From Prorocentrum cordatum (lineage: Eukaryota > Sar > Dinophyceae > Prorocentrales > Prorocentraceae): a stretch of 64,000 nucleotides of DNA. Within the stretch, counting starts at the first letter, position 1, and each line of letters starts with the position of its first letter. Shown here piece by piece: positions 10,741-20,584 of the stretch. The stretch is from the NCBI GenBank assembly GCA_963575745.1, contig CAUYUJ010012625.1:339501-403500 (forward strand), written 5' to 3'. Made by a program: the position numbers and the translations under genes. Under the pieces are notes generated by a model that worked only from the letters and a program-made list of their open reading frames with translations, ran no database searches and was not told the origin of the DNA.

Positions 10741-11069
10741 CAGGGACAGCGGGGGTGATGGCGGATGGCCTGCTGTGCGCAGGCCCACCAAGCACAATGA
10801 TGGGCATTGGTTTTCGACTGCCTGGCACGCACGGGCCCAGGGGTGCCTGACGCGCGCGGCGCGCCTAGCACGCGTGGCGCACCTCGCCCCAGCGTCGCGC
10901 GCATGGGGTCGGTTTTGGTTCCCAGAAGCTGCCCATCCCACGACGACCGCTGAACATGCAAGGGCTCGGGTGTTACTGATGTGTTGGGAGGACAAGCGGG
11001 AGTGAGCTAGACAACTTGCTACCTAGGAGGGTCTTGACCCCTCCCCCTACCCCTTTCCCTGGGCCTGGG

Positions 11070-11660
11070 AGGGGGGGTGGGCCAAAGCCGCCAGAGCGCC
11101 CAAGATGGTTCCAAGAGGGCCCTCGGCTGCCCAAAACAGCCTCCAAGATGGCTTAAGATACGCCAACATCGCACATCGCTCAAGATAGCCCTCGACATGC
11201 CTCCAAGACAGCCCAAGACAGTCAGAACACGGTCCTGGTGCCAGTCCAGCCTCCCAAGACACGCCCCCAGAGGCCAACATCCCAACAACATTAAGAAAAC
11301 CAATGTGTCGTGGCTTCTCGCTTTCTCGCTTCCGATGTGCATTTTGGGCCTCAAACTGGCCCCAAAGTGGCCCAAGACGGCCCCAAGGCCCCACGAGCGC
11401 TCAAGAGGAACCCAAGAACGGCCCTAGAAGCTCCCAGGAGGCCTTCTTGGAGCTTCCGGACCTCAATTTATTCCCCCCCCTCTTTGATCTATCTCCTCCA
11501 AGATTTCCCCAAGAGAGCCCAAAGGGGCGCCCAACACCACCAAGCAGGCGCCCAGCAGCACCAGGGAGGCCCTCAAGAGGACCCCACGAGGGACCAAAGT
11601 GTCAAGAGGCTCCTCCGAGGAATCAAAGACGCTCCAGGAGGCCGCATGGACCACCAAAAC
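11070..11660 (-). repeat. degenerate CCCAAGACGGCCCCAAG repeat field
   Basis: Repeated words CCAAGA(C/G)GGCC, CCCAAGAGG and CTCCAAGA. This is the reverse complement of the CTTGGGCCGTCTTGG field at 22-32 kb. Similar patches lie at 16780-16925 and 46040-46500. Confidence 0.65.
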
Positions 11661-11669
11661 TTCTTCGAT

Positions 11670-12235
11670 CCTCCTCCTCCTCTTCCTCATCCCTCCTTCG
11701 GGATAATTGTATCTGATGTTTGTCTCAAACCCGTTCGGAAAAGCATTGGCAACGAGTGACACATCCAAGGCCGCATTCAACCTCGTCCTCCTCCCCCTCC
11801 TGCTTCTTCTCCTCCTCCTCCTCCTCCTCCTCCTCCTCCTTTTTCTCCTCTCTGATTCGGAACAATATGATCAGATGTGTTTCTAAACCAGTGTGGAAAC
11901 AACATTGGCAGCATCGTGGTGCAGAATCCCCTCTCCGATGGCTTAACTCTGGCAGGTAAACATGTGTCGAAGAGGACCCCAAGAAGGCCCCCATAGAGCC
12001 AAAACGGCGCCAGGTCGACCTGTTCAATTTAATGTCTGACGGCTCATACAACAAATGTTCCCGACCTTCCCGCACTCCCTAAAGACGTCAAAGGAGGCTG
12101 TCGCACTTTGTGTTCCTACGCTGCCCTCACATCAAGGCAACTCACCTTGCGATCGTGTCTGGATGGGCTGGTGGGGATACGCACGGCGTCAAGAACTTCC
12201 TCGTGTGCGTCGGGCCGGCCGGGCCCACGATTTTA
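11670..12235. other. non-coding stretch with two CTC tracts
   Basis: TCC/CTC tracts at 11668-11698 and 11785-11850. The words flanking them (GATAATTGTATCTGATGT and GAACAATATGATCAGATGT) look like two copies of one sequence, so a short duplication is likely. Confidence 0.45.
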
Positions 12236-12404
12236 GATGTCCGAACTGGGTACGGAACAAATGGGCACAATGCCCAACAACACATTTGCCCAAGACCGAC
12301 AGCGGCCGCTGCTGGACAGGTGGTTTGATGTCTTCAGGGAACAACGTCCGCCCCGGCTTAGACAGCGAGTCTTGCTCACAATGAGCAGGAACTGCTGCTG
12401 TAGA

Positions 12405-12592
12405 GGGACACAAACCTTTTACCCTCCGCGCGGATTTCTGCGATTCGCGCTGAACCCCCCTCCCTGGCGCGCTCCGCGCGCCAGGGGCGGCGCCGGAGGC
12501 GCCACCGGGGTGGCCAAGCGCCGATCCAAAAAATCCGCGCGGAGCGCCAAACAATTTTGTTCATGGCGTTTCTTCTTCGATGTTGGGCATCG
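12405..12592 (+). repeat. family A element, copy A4 (hairpin B flipped)
   Basis: Typical arms (CTCCGCGCGGATTTCTG at left, ATCCGCGCGGAGCGCCAAA at right). The central hairpin B has loop TCC instead of the usual GGA, while hairpin C keeps GGA. The right tip reads ATGGCGTTTCTTCTTCG. Confidence 0.85.
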
Positions 12593-12596
12593 TTTG

Positions 12597-12854
12597 CGCA
12601 GGGATCGACCGTCCTGGCATTCCTATAGTCCTACCACGAAATGTTCTTAGAATCCACATATGTTTCAAGAGCACAAACAATGTTCTCAAAACATAAGCCC
12701 GATGCGACAAAACAAGACAGACGCCGCCAGAAATGTCCTACGACCATCTCGTGAAACACACACACACACACACCACACACACACAAACAAAAAAAAGGTT
12801 ATCAGAACATTGTTTGGTAGGGCTATAAGCGAGCCAAGACGCTTCGCCACTGCT
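12597..12854. repeat. family E inverted-repeat element, copy E2
   Basis: Left end GCAGGGATCGACCGTCCTGG, then TTCCTATAGTCCTACCACG. Right end CATTGTTTGGTAGGGCTATA and CGCTTCGCCACTGCT. An (AC)n tract (12755-12785) and an A-rich run interrupt the middle compared with E1 and E3. Confidence 0.75.
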
Positions 12855-13089
12855 TGAATCCTATCGTACCCTTCCTTTCCGTACCCGTTCCGATCGTCCC
12901 TGTTCTTGCGCAGGCCGCTGGGCGCACCGCCCGTGGCGTACCCAATTCAAGCGACCGTCTCGACGCTCCGCACCGAGGAGCACTGTGCCACGCCCGCGGG
13001 CCCTGGCCGGGGCAGCCCCCCGTGCCCTGGCCCCGGGCCCCGGAAGGCGCCGCACGGCCAGGATCGGTGCCTGTGCACGGTTCGTTCTG

Positions 13090-13240
13090 TTCGCCCAGAA
13101 GGAAAAACAAATAGCATGAGCATGGACTTGTGGCGCTCCGCGCGGGTTTCCTGGATCTGCGCTGGGCACCCCTCCCGGGCGCGCGGGGACCGCCAGCGGC
13201 GGCGCCGGAGGCGCCTCTGGGGGGGCCTAGCGAGTAGTTG
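13090..13240 (+). repeat. family A element, copy A5 (right arm lost)
   Basis: Intact left tip and arm (GGCGCTCCGCGCGGGTTTCC, TGGATCTGCGCTGG), hairpins B and C, then GGGGGGGCCTAGCG where the right arm should begin. It is a right-truncated copy. Confidence 0.75.
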
Positions 13241-13570
13241 GAGGGTGAAAGAAGGGGTCTGCAACGGGGGGCCTTCCATGGGGGCTGAATGGCCCATGTA
13301 TGCTCCATGTATCGCACATGTATGTGATCGGGTGCGATTGGCATCCAATGTTGGCGGTCATGGAGGGCCAGTCGTTCGTGCCCGCGCGTTGCTCGCGCGG
13401 GCAAAAGCGCCGTCCATCCATTATCGTTCATTCGTGCGGGTGTTCTTGCATATCTCGCGTGGGGCGGCGAAGTGGAGTGCAAGTGTGTCTTGATTGTGCG
13501 ATTGATGATCGCGTGTGTTACCAAGCGATGATCTGTCGACCCCCAAGACATCTTTGGAACGGGTCCCGCC
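13240..13570. other. no recognisable gene
   Basis: Short CATGTATG words and inverted CGCGCG clusters at 13380-13400. No conserved feature. Confidence 0.35.
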
Positions 13571-13571
13571 C

Positions 13572-13798
13572 AAAATGTACATTCACATATTCCTTTTCCC
13601 AACATGTAAGTTCACATGTTCCTTGTTCCCAAAATGTGAATTCACATTCTGGCCCCTTCAAAAAGACTCCTAAACACAATTCCAACATGTGGATTCTCTT
13701 TTTCCCTAACATGTGAGTTCACATGATTCTTTTCTCCCAACGTGTGAATTCACGGTTTGCTTTCCCCCACAATGTGAATTCACATTTTGCTCTGGCCC
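13572..13798 (+). repeat. palindromic minisatellite around TGTGAATTCACA
   Basis: Seven spaced copies of a 16-20-bp near-perfect palindrome at about 13574, 13602, 13633, 13684, 13708, 13739 and 13770. The best are AAATGTGAATTCACATT (13633 and 13770). Variants such as ACATGTGAGTTCACATG keep dyad symmetry. Spacing is 25-50 bases with T/C-rich linkers. Confidence 0.8.
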
Positions 13799-14191
13799 TC
13801 AAGGTTCCCAAAATTGAGGCGCAGCGTTCCGCATGTCAGATTGGCTGGGCAGAATTTAGACACTCACCTCACCGCTTTCTTTTATTCCAACCTTTTTTCT
13901 TGCGCCCTCAGCGCGCGTTGCCTTCGTCGCCTTTCCCAAGCCACCCGCCCCTTTGCTTCGTTTACCCTCAAGTCTCGCGCATGGGTGCAGGCGGGGAGCT
14001 TCAATTGGTTCCCCCGCCAAACACAGCAATCGAGGATGTATCGCCCATGCATGGCCCATAGAGATCCCAAGCCGGGACCCTGCGCCCGACCCCCACATTG
14101 AACCTCCAAACTTATGCCGTTGTTTCTTCTTCGATCGCCGGGCGATGTATCGGCCGGCTGAAGATGATGCCGATGCGGGTGCTGATCAAAG

Positions 14192-14345
14192 GAGGACCAG
14201 GTACCCATACGGCTGCCTTTCCCTCGATTTCCCCTTTCGGGGGCCTTCTGGGAGGCCCTCGTCGCCACCGCTGGAGTCGCCTCGAAATTCTAGTCAGAAC
14301 GCACACTGGGAGAGGTATGGGGAGTGGCGGTATCGGTACATCTTG
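14192..14345 (-). repeat. family I element, copy 2 (inverted)
   Basis: Reverse orientation to copy 1: it opens AGGTACCCATACGGCT, then CGCCACCGCTGGAGTCGCCTC and CTAGTCAGAACGCAC, and ends GGCGGTATCGGTAC. Confidence 0.6.
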
Positions 14346-14349
14346 GATT

Positions 14350-14960
14350 CCCCAGCTGATGGAGGCGATGAGGACGAGCGTGAAGATGCATACAGCGGGC
14401 TCATGCTCTAACAGCGCTGGCCCCGAATTCAGACACAGCACGAACTGATCCCCTTGGAACAGCCTACGCTCTCGGAATTGACAGGCGACGAGCGGAGGGG
14501 ACGGGAGGCCCACGATTGCAAGAGGAGAAGAGATGGCAAGGAACAGTCTGACCACGACGGAAGCAACAGGCTGGGCCGAGACACGTAGCCAGTGCAACGC
14601 TCGGAGGCAGGGAAGCTGGCACCAACATCGGCGGTCGCCTCCACCGAGAGAAAACGAGTCCCGTGGTCGGCGATGGTGGCTTGTACAGACGCCACCGCGC
14701 TTCCAGCGGTGTGTGTGTGTGTGTGTGTGTGTCTGTGGTGTGTATGTGCTTGTCTGTCCGAGCTGCTTTAGCCCTACGACTCATCGAAACCAGCATGCAT
14801 CTGTTTGACCAAGTCACTGCGCAACCCCCAAGCACCACCCCCCCCTCCGCTCCGCCCCTCTGCCCCCCACCCAGGGGCGCCCGCCGCCGAAGCGCGATGG
14901 CGGATTCGCGCGGCAGTGCAATTGCATGTAGTCTTCAGGCATTTCGGACGGAGGGCAGAT
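14350..14960. other. no recognisable gene; (GT)n at 14708-14735
   Basis: A 28-base GT microsatellite interrupts otherwise unrecognised sequence. Confidence 0.45.
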
Positions 14961-14966
14961 AATAGA

Positions 14967-15085
14967 GGCTTTGTAGATGGGGTCGGAAAAGATGGGGTCG
15001 GAGGATCGCGCCGCATCGGCGATACATCTGCGATGCACCGGCGATGCACAGGCGATGCATTGGAGACGTCGGCGATGCATCGGCG
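14967..15085. repeat. family C element, copy C1 (left half)
   Basis: Begins with the paired words TAGATGGGGTCGG and AGATGGGGTCGGAGGATCGC. Then come GATGCA(C/T)CGGCGATGCA repeats. The mirror right end is missing. Confidence 0.7.
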
Positions 15086-15089
15086 ACGT

Positions 15090-15765
15090 CCGCGTGAAGG
15101 ACATCGAGCCCCCATTCCAAGAGGCCTGGAGATGAGGAGGGAGGAGAGCGAGTCGGTTGAGGGGATGAGGTTGAATGTGGCGAGGAAGGGGGCGAATATC
15201 CACGCCCGCCTCTCGGAGGTGAGAAAACCGTATCAGGAAAAACCCCGCACGCACACCGGACGCGTTCTGGCAGCGCCCTCGGTGCGGGCGATGCCCGATC
15301 TTGTCCTCGACGGCACTGGGCGGCGTGGGTGGGATGGTCCCTGCTGGAGGCAGCCTCGGGGTATGAACTGGGTGGGGCCCCAGAGAATCGGCCAGGAAAA
15401 GGGGCTCGGACTCGGACTCGGCTCCGCGCGTGTGGCGCCGTGAAGGCGCGGCGGAGGGGGCGCCGAGGCGCCTGCATGGAAGCAATCGGCAAAACCGCAG
15501 TCACATGTGACAACAAATCGCCAGGAAGGGGGATGATGCCGGTGTGCTGACGCCAAATTGCTGGAAAAGCCGCCCCCGGACCCCGGCTCCGGAGTGTCCT
15601 GTCCCCGGGGCCCGAACACGGCCCCCAAGAATCCCGAACAGCGGCAACCAACGAGAGCAAAGACTCCCGCACCCAGAGCCCCGCACCTGCCCTGTCCGTG
15701 CACTGCTGGCCGGAAACGGTGCTGCGCCACCTCCGGCCCCCAGGCGGCTCCCTCTTGCCGTCGCT
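15090..15765. other. no recognisable gene
   Basis: Open frames on both strands lack conserved motifs. Confidence 0.35.
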
Positions 15766-15767
15766 CG

Positions 15768-15882
15768 GACGTCCATTTCCAGTGCACGTTTCGGTCTCGT
15801 GCGTGATTTGTTGGTTGCTCGACGGTCCAGGAAGGTCCTCGATGGTTCTCGCCGAGACAAAATGCACACGTCCGAGCGATGC
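15768..15882. repeat. family D inverted-repeat element, copy D1
   Basis: Ends are mirror images: GTCGCTCGGACGT at left and ACGTCCGAGCGATGCC at right. The interior TCCTCGATGGTTCTCGCCGAG is shared with 35095-35218 and 44844-44966. About 115 bp, no coding capacity. Confidence 0.75.
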
Positions 15883-16240
15883 CAAGCCCGAGGCCCACGA
15901 GCCCTACGAGGACGTCGGGAGGGAGGCCGAGGAGCCGCGGCGCGCGGAGCGGCCGCCGATGGGACGGGCAGGCCGCCTCGGTGCGCCTGGGCATCGGCCT
16001 CCTTCGGAACTCCCAGGGGCTGCCCCGAGACGCTCACAGAAGAAAACACGGCAGGCAGGCAGGCAAGAGCCGCGCCCTGACGGCGCATCGGCAGAAAATA
16101 ATATGCCGAAGACATACCTGAATACAAGCAGGAAGCTATGCGTGCGGACGCAGTGCCTCGATGGGCATACGCCGGACCCTTCGTTCCGGAGCATCGCGAG
16201 GGAGAGCCGCAGCTGTACACGAGGAAGGGGGAGCGGCTTG

Positions 16241-16445
16241 AAGCAGAGAACAGCAGGACATAAACACAAACTTTTGGCGCTCCGCGCGGTCTTCCTGGAT
16301 CTGCGCTGGGCCGCCCTCCCTGGCGCGCGGAGCGCGCCAGGGACGGCGCCGGAGGCGCCGCCGGGGGGGGGGGGGGCAGCGCGGATCCAAGAACCCCGCG
16401 CGGCGCGCCAAAAGCTTGATGTTTGTGGCGTTTGTTCTTCTTCTG
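16241..16445 (+). repeat. family A element, copy A6 (near-complete)
   Basis: One of the best copies. Tips ACATAAACACAAACTTTTGG (left) and CCAAAAGCTTGATGTTTGTG then GTTCTTCTTC (right). Hairpin B is an 11-bp perfect stem (CCCTGGCGCGC with a GGA loop). Hairpin C is CGGCGCC with a GGA loop. A G-run precedes the right arm. Confidence 0.9.
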
Positions 16446-16759
16446 GGTTACTGCTTTCGTCGGCGTGGGTACTCCCACTCCTGCCGGCCGCAAGGCCGAG
16501 CCTGTGCTCACCCGGCCCCACGCGCACCAAAACTGAAATGCTCCGAGCGTGCGCCGCCGCCCGCGGGGTCCTCTCCCCCCCTTCCCGCCTCTCCCGCTCC
16601 TCCTGTGTGCCCGAGATGGTCCGGACCCTCGGCTGCCCCGACCGCGCCTTGGACCCACGTCCCCGCGCGAAAAAGTCCGTGTCTACCCATTCCCTCGCCC
16701 ACATTCGTCCCTCCTCTTCCTCCCTGTCAAGCGATGCTGCAACGTCTCGCGCACTGGGG

Positions 16760-16925
16760 AGGGGGTGGGGGGGCCAAGAGTCCCCCAAACACGGGCCAAG
16801 AGGGCCGCGGCTGTTCCCCGACATCGCTCCAAGACGCCCGAGGTGGTCCAAAGACGGTCCCAAGAGGCCCCCGAGACGCCCCACGAGAAGACCCAAGCGG
16901 TTCACCTGGAGGGCCCCGAAAGACC
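16760..16925 (-). repeat. degenerate CCAAGAGGGCC repeat patch
   Basis: Same words as 11070-11660 (CCAAGAGGGCC, TCCAAGACG, CCCAAGAGG). Confidence 0.55.
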
Positions 16926-16929
16926 CAAC

Positions 16930-17905
16930 GCATGGATTTTCTGATGGTTATCGAAGGACTTTACGGCAGGTTCGTGTCGTGTCGACTTCGGCGTTGTTTT
17001 CTGACACAACGGGGATCTTTCAACCTTGAACGATGGGCCGTTTCCGAGGCGCCCGAACGTTCAACATCGACCGATTCTGGGTCGTGGCACGCCAGCGGCG
17101 GGGTCGCCGCCGGTCGACTCGACGTGGGCTTCCCGCCCCGAGCCTTGCCCTGACGGGCCCATGGGCCCAGCGAGGGCCCCCCGGAGACCGAAGATGCTCC
17201 GCCCGAGCCCTGCCGTCACGACTGGGCCCGCTGCTCCTGCTCGCGCTCCAGCCTCGCTCCCCTCGCCCTCCTCCTTCGCCCACGGTCGGCGGCGAGCGAG
17301 GGGGGGGGGAAGGGAAAGGGGGGGGGGGGAAGGGAGAGGGAGGGGGCCCTCTCGTCTCGCTGCGACCACGTGGACCCTGGCGCAGCTGGCGCTGCCCTCG
17401 CGCGCGCTGCCATTTTGTTTGTTGCAGTCCTCGTCACGAGAGACGCTCGCGGTGGGGGGGGGGCCCAGATCACGATGGGGGCATGGGACGGAAGCGCTCT
17501 GGCCTGCCCCAGACGCCGTCGCTGCCGTCCGCCCGCGCCTCTGAGGTCGAGGGGGCGCTGCACTCGTTGCCTCTGGGCCTGCCCAGGTCCGGGCCGCCCG
17601 ACGCTGCGGGCCCGCGAGGCACGAGAGCTTGCCCAGGACAAGAAGGCCCTCTCAGAAGGCGGCAGGACTTCCCAGGAGCCCTCGCGCTCTTCTGGGAGGT
17701 GCTCTGGGTCTTCGGAGGAGGCTTCGACAGCTCTTCGGAAGGCCGGGGCGGGGGACGTCCGAGCCTTCTGGGCAGGCCTCCTCCCTCTCCCTTCCCCCCC
17801 CCCCTCGCTCGCCGCCGACGCGTCCTCCTCCCTCGCCCGATCTCTCTGGGAGGCCGAGGCGCGGGAGGGGGGGGGGCGGAGCCCGGGGGAGAAGGGCGGG
17901 CCAGC
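16930..17905. other. no recognisable gene
   Basis: Open frames on both strands are Arg/Pro/Ala-rich and overlap. G-runs are frequent at 17280-17345 and 17450-17465. No domain recognised. Confidence 0.35.
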
Positions 17906-17911
17906 GTTGGA

Positions 17912-18061
17912 TCGGGCACGTCCTCCTGCAGGCGGCATTTGGGAGAAGCGCCAAAATAGTGCAAAGATTTTCGACACTAGTCCAAAACGAATGGAAACAT
18001 CGTCCCCAGGCTATTCCTTGCCCATCTTTAAAGGTTCCTCTTGTCCAGGGACAGGCCCGAC
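17912..18061. repeat. family F inverted-repeat element, copy F1
   Basis: Left end ATCGGGCACGTCCTCCTGCAGG, right end TCCAGGGACAGGCCCGAC as its mirror. The middle shares AACATCGTCCCC with copies at 42912 and 43565. Confidence 0.65.
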
Positions 18062-18225
18062 TGGAGGCCAGCGGCGGAGGCAAGAAGCGGCGGCAGGAGG
18101 ACCAAGCGGCAGGGGCCACAGGTAGCAACAAAAAACGCGCCCGCAGCGCGTGCGCGCGCGCGTCTACGGCAACCCTGTTTCGCTTCCTCGCCAGCGCAGT
18201 GACTCTGCCCAGCCGCCGACGTAAC

Positions 18226-18253
18226 CTGTGTGTGTGTGTGTGTGTGCGCGCGC

Positions 18254-18284
<31 letters not shown>

Positions 18285-18291
18285 TGTGTGC

Positions 18292-18378
<87 letters not shown>
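18226..18378 (+). repeat. (GT)n/(GC)n alternating tract
   Basis: About 150 bases of strictly alternating purine-pyrimidine, mostly TG with a (GC)13-like core at 18246-18268 and a single TTTG slip at 18360. Classic potential Z-DNA sequence. Confidence 0.95.
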
Positions 18379-18577
18379 CCCTGGCCCGTGCCCGGCGTCC
18401 CCCTCCTCCTTCTCCCGCACTGCGGCTGAACTCACACCTGCATGCCCTACGCGTGCCCGACCCGCCGGCGCAGTGACTCTGCCTCGCCGCCGACGCAAGA
18501 GTGGGCGGGTGTGCGCCTTACACGCTGCGGTGCGGCCCGTGGCACGCGCGTGGCGCGCGAGCGCGCACGCCCTGCTA

Positions 18578-18750
18578 CAGTCAGCCCGTATCAGAAGGAG
18601 GCGCGGTCAGGATGCAAGGGCCCTGGAGGCCCACGTCAGCGTTGTTCGAACGAGGTTGGCCATTGAAAGTCGCTAAGGATGGGCCGGAGGGGCAGGGATG
18701 CCAGGCCCCCCTTGGGGAGGCTGCCTATCCTTGCTGTGCGGGAGGGCTGC
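18578..18750. repeat. family B MITE, copy B3
   Basis: TA then CAGTCAGCCCGTATCAGAAG at the left, GGTCAGGATGCAAGGGCCC and GGGCAGGGATGCCAGG inside. The right end is partly eroded (TGCGGGAGGGCTGC). The left TA dinucleotide is intact. Confidence 0.8.
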
Positions 18751-18754
18751 ATCC

Positions 18755-19225
18755 CGTCAAGGGCTGGGCCAGGAAGAAGTTTCGTGGTACTGGAGTCCTG
18801 CGCCTCCTTCCCGAACGCCCTCAGATTCTCCTGGAGGCGCAGGAGGGGCCACCGCGGCCCCAGAGAGCATGCGAAGGGGGCATGACGACCCAAAATTCGA
18901 TGCCCACCTCCAGGATCTACGATGGGGGGGCGTCCATCCTTGATAGGGAGTGCGTCCGAATCGTCCCCCGAAGGTGCAGCCCCGACTTTCGGCGTCCTTT
19001 CTGAGCGACCTGATCTTCTGGTGGTATCTCAAGGATTGGGGCACGCGCGGGAGCTGGGTGGGCCTTCACGGGAGCCTCTCCGCGGCCCTGTTTCGGCAAG
19101 ATCTCGTCCGGATGTCGAGCACCCTTTGCACCCCGTCGTCCAGACTTCGGCCATATGCCGATCAAACCCGACGAGATCCAAACGAAATCACCAAAACCGT
19201 AAGAAATTTGGGGACCGTCTCAGAG
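18755..19225. other. no recognisable gene
   Basis: No conserved domain or repeat recognised. The word GGGGGGGCGTCCATCCT near 18925 recurs at 51145. Confidence 0.35.
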
Positions 19226-19227
19226 AG

Positions 19228-19390
19228 GAAGGAAAAAAAAGAACTGCATACACATAAATTGTCGGAATACCGCGCGGATTTCTTGGAATTGCGCCGGACC
19301 CCCCTCCCTGGTGCGCGGAGCGCGCCAGGGGCGGCGCCGGAGGCGTCGCCAGGGGGGCCCAGCGCACACCCGAAAGTTTTGGATGCTCAT
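19228..19390 (+). repeat. family A element, copy A7
   Basis: Left arm CCGCGCGGATTTCTTGGAAT, hairpins B (CCCTGGTGCGCGGAGCGCGCCAGG) and C (GGCGCCGGAGGCGTCGCC). The right arm is shortened after CCCAGCGCACACC. Confidence 0.8.
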
Positions 19391-19424
19391 TCTGGGGACC
19401 TTCCTGGAGACACTCGCTCCAATC

Positions 19425-19560
19425 GTGCGTCGAAGCTGCGTCGAACGTCAGTCGAATTGACTCGACCCTGAGTCGAACCTGAGTCGAACCTGAGTCAAAC
19501 TCGAGTCGAACTTGAATCGAACTGGGGGTCGAACTAGAGTCGAACAGATCCGTTAGGTGG
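19425..19560 (+). repeat. GAGTCGAACCT minisatellite
   Basis: About ten degenerate 10-11-base units (GAGTCGAACCT, GAGTCAAACTC, GAATCGAACTG). Confidence 0.75.
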
Positions 19561-20065
19561 GCCCCAGGAAGGCTCCCCAAACGAGCATCGAAACAGCTTA
19601 CGTGCATCTAACGAGCATCTAAAACGAATCTAAAAGTTTACGAGCCTCGAAAGTTCCCAACACGAGCATCCAACAGCGTACGTGTGCTGCACCGACTTGA
19701 CCTCTTCGACCCGAGGCTCCCAGGGCAGGCGCCGCCGCCCGCGCAGGCGCCTGCGATCCGCGGAGCGCCGCGGCACGAGGAGCCGCGGGCGCGTCCGGCC
19801 AGGGCCGGTGGTTCACTGGTGGGGCCCCGAGGGATGGGGCCCCAAGGATCAGGCGCTTCAAGCACTGTGACTCTGGCCTCGGGCCCCTTCCCATCCTCAC
19901 GGGCCCTCCCAGATGGGGTCGAAGCAGGTGGGGTCGGAGGATCGCGCCGGTACAACGGCGATGTCGGCGATGCATCGGCGACGTCGGCACTAGAAAGATC
20001 GGGCTCCACATCCAGCCACATCGCCGATGCATCGGCGATGCGGCGCGCTCCTCCGACCCCACCTA

Positions 20066-20412
20066 CAGCCAACCCGTATCATACGGATGCGCGGTAAGGA
20101 TGCAAGGGCCTTGGAGGGCCACGACACGTTAGCGCTCCTCAAGCGAGGCTGGCCAGCGAAAGTCGCCGAGGACGGGCCGAAGGCGCAAGGATTGCAAGGG
20201 CACCCTTTGGAAGGCTGCCCATCCTTACCAAGGGCTCCCAACTTCGCGCTTCGCGCTGCGCGAAGCGCGAAGTGCGAATAACTTCGCGCTCTCGCGCCGC
20301 CTCCCACGGGAGAAGAGGAGGATGAGGAGGAATCGGAGCCGAACCGCGAAGCGCGAAGCGCGAATAACTTCGCGCCCTCGAGGGCGCCCTTGCTTACCAG
20401 GCGGGCTGACTG
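20066..20412. repeat. family B MITE, copy B4, itself interrupted
   Basis: It starts TA then CAGCCAACCCGTATCATACG and ends GGCGGGCTGACTG. Without the inner insert it is about 178 bp, the normal family length. It sits inside family C copy C2. Confidence 0.8.
20231..20392. mobile_element. 162-bp insert with 7-bp target duplication inside B4
   Basis: Flanked by the direct repeat CTTACCA at 20224-20230 and 20393-20399. Its ends are imperfect inverted repeats (AGGGCTCCC against GGGCGCCCTT). The interior is built of CGAAGCGCGAA words around a GAGGAGGAT patch. This is the youngest of three nested layers. Confidence 0.7.
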
Positions 20413-20584
20413 TGCTCCGACCCCATCTGGGAGGCTCAGACTAGCAAACCTCCCCGTCATGAAAACGGCCTGGGACCGAAACCGTCGGACCTGGACCCGC
20501 AAAAATGACGGCCGCCGCGACGCCCTCTCGTGAACCTGAAACGGCCAATTCCTCAATCGACGTGTCAAGGTAGGGGTCTATCCA

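Larger units (their letters stand above)
12237..12902. repeat. family J element, split by nested A4 and E2 insertions
   Basis: The left part (12237-12404) matches 49853-50060: CGAACTGGGTACGGAAC at the start, the shared ACAGCGGCCGCTG and a GCTGCTG word near the end. The mirror right end TTCCGTACCCGTTCCGATCG is found only at 12876-12895. Between them lie a complete family A copy and a complete family E copy. Hence this is an older element interrupted twice. Confidence 0.6.
19903..20436. repeat. family C element, copy C2, carrying nested insertions
   Basis: Left half 19903-20063 (CCTCCCAGATGGGGTCG, GGTGGGGTCGGAGGATCGCG, GATGCATCGGCGACG, then mirror GATGCATCGGCGATGCGGCG). The right terminal words CTCCGACCCCATCTGGGAGG resume only at 20415. 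The gap is filled by family B copy B4. Confidence 0.8.
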
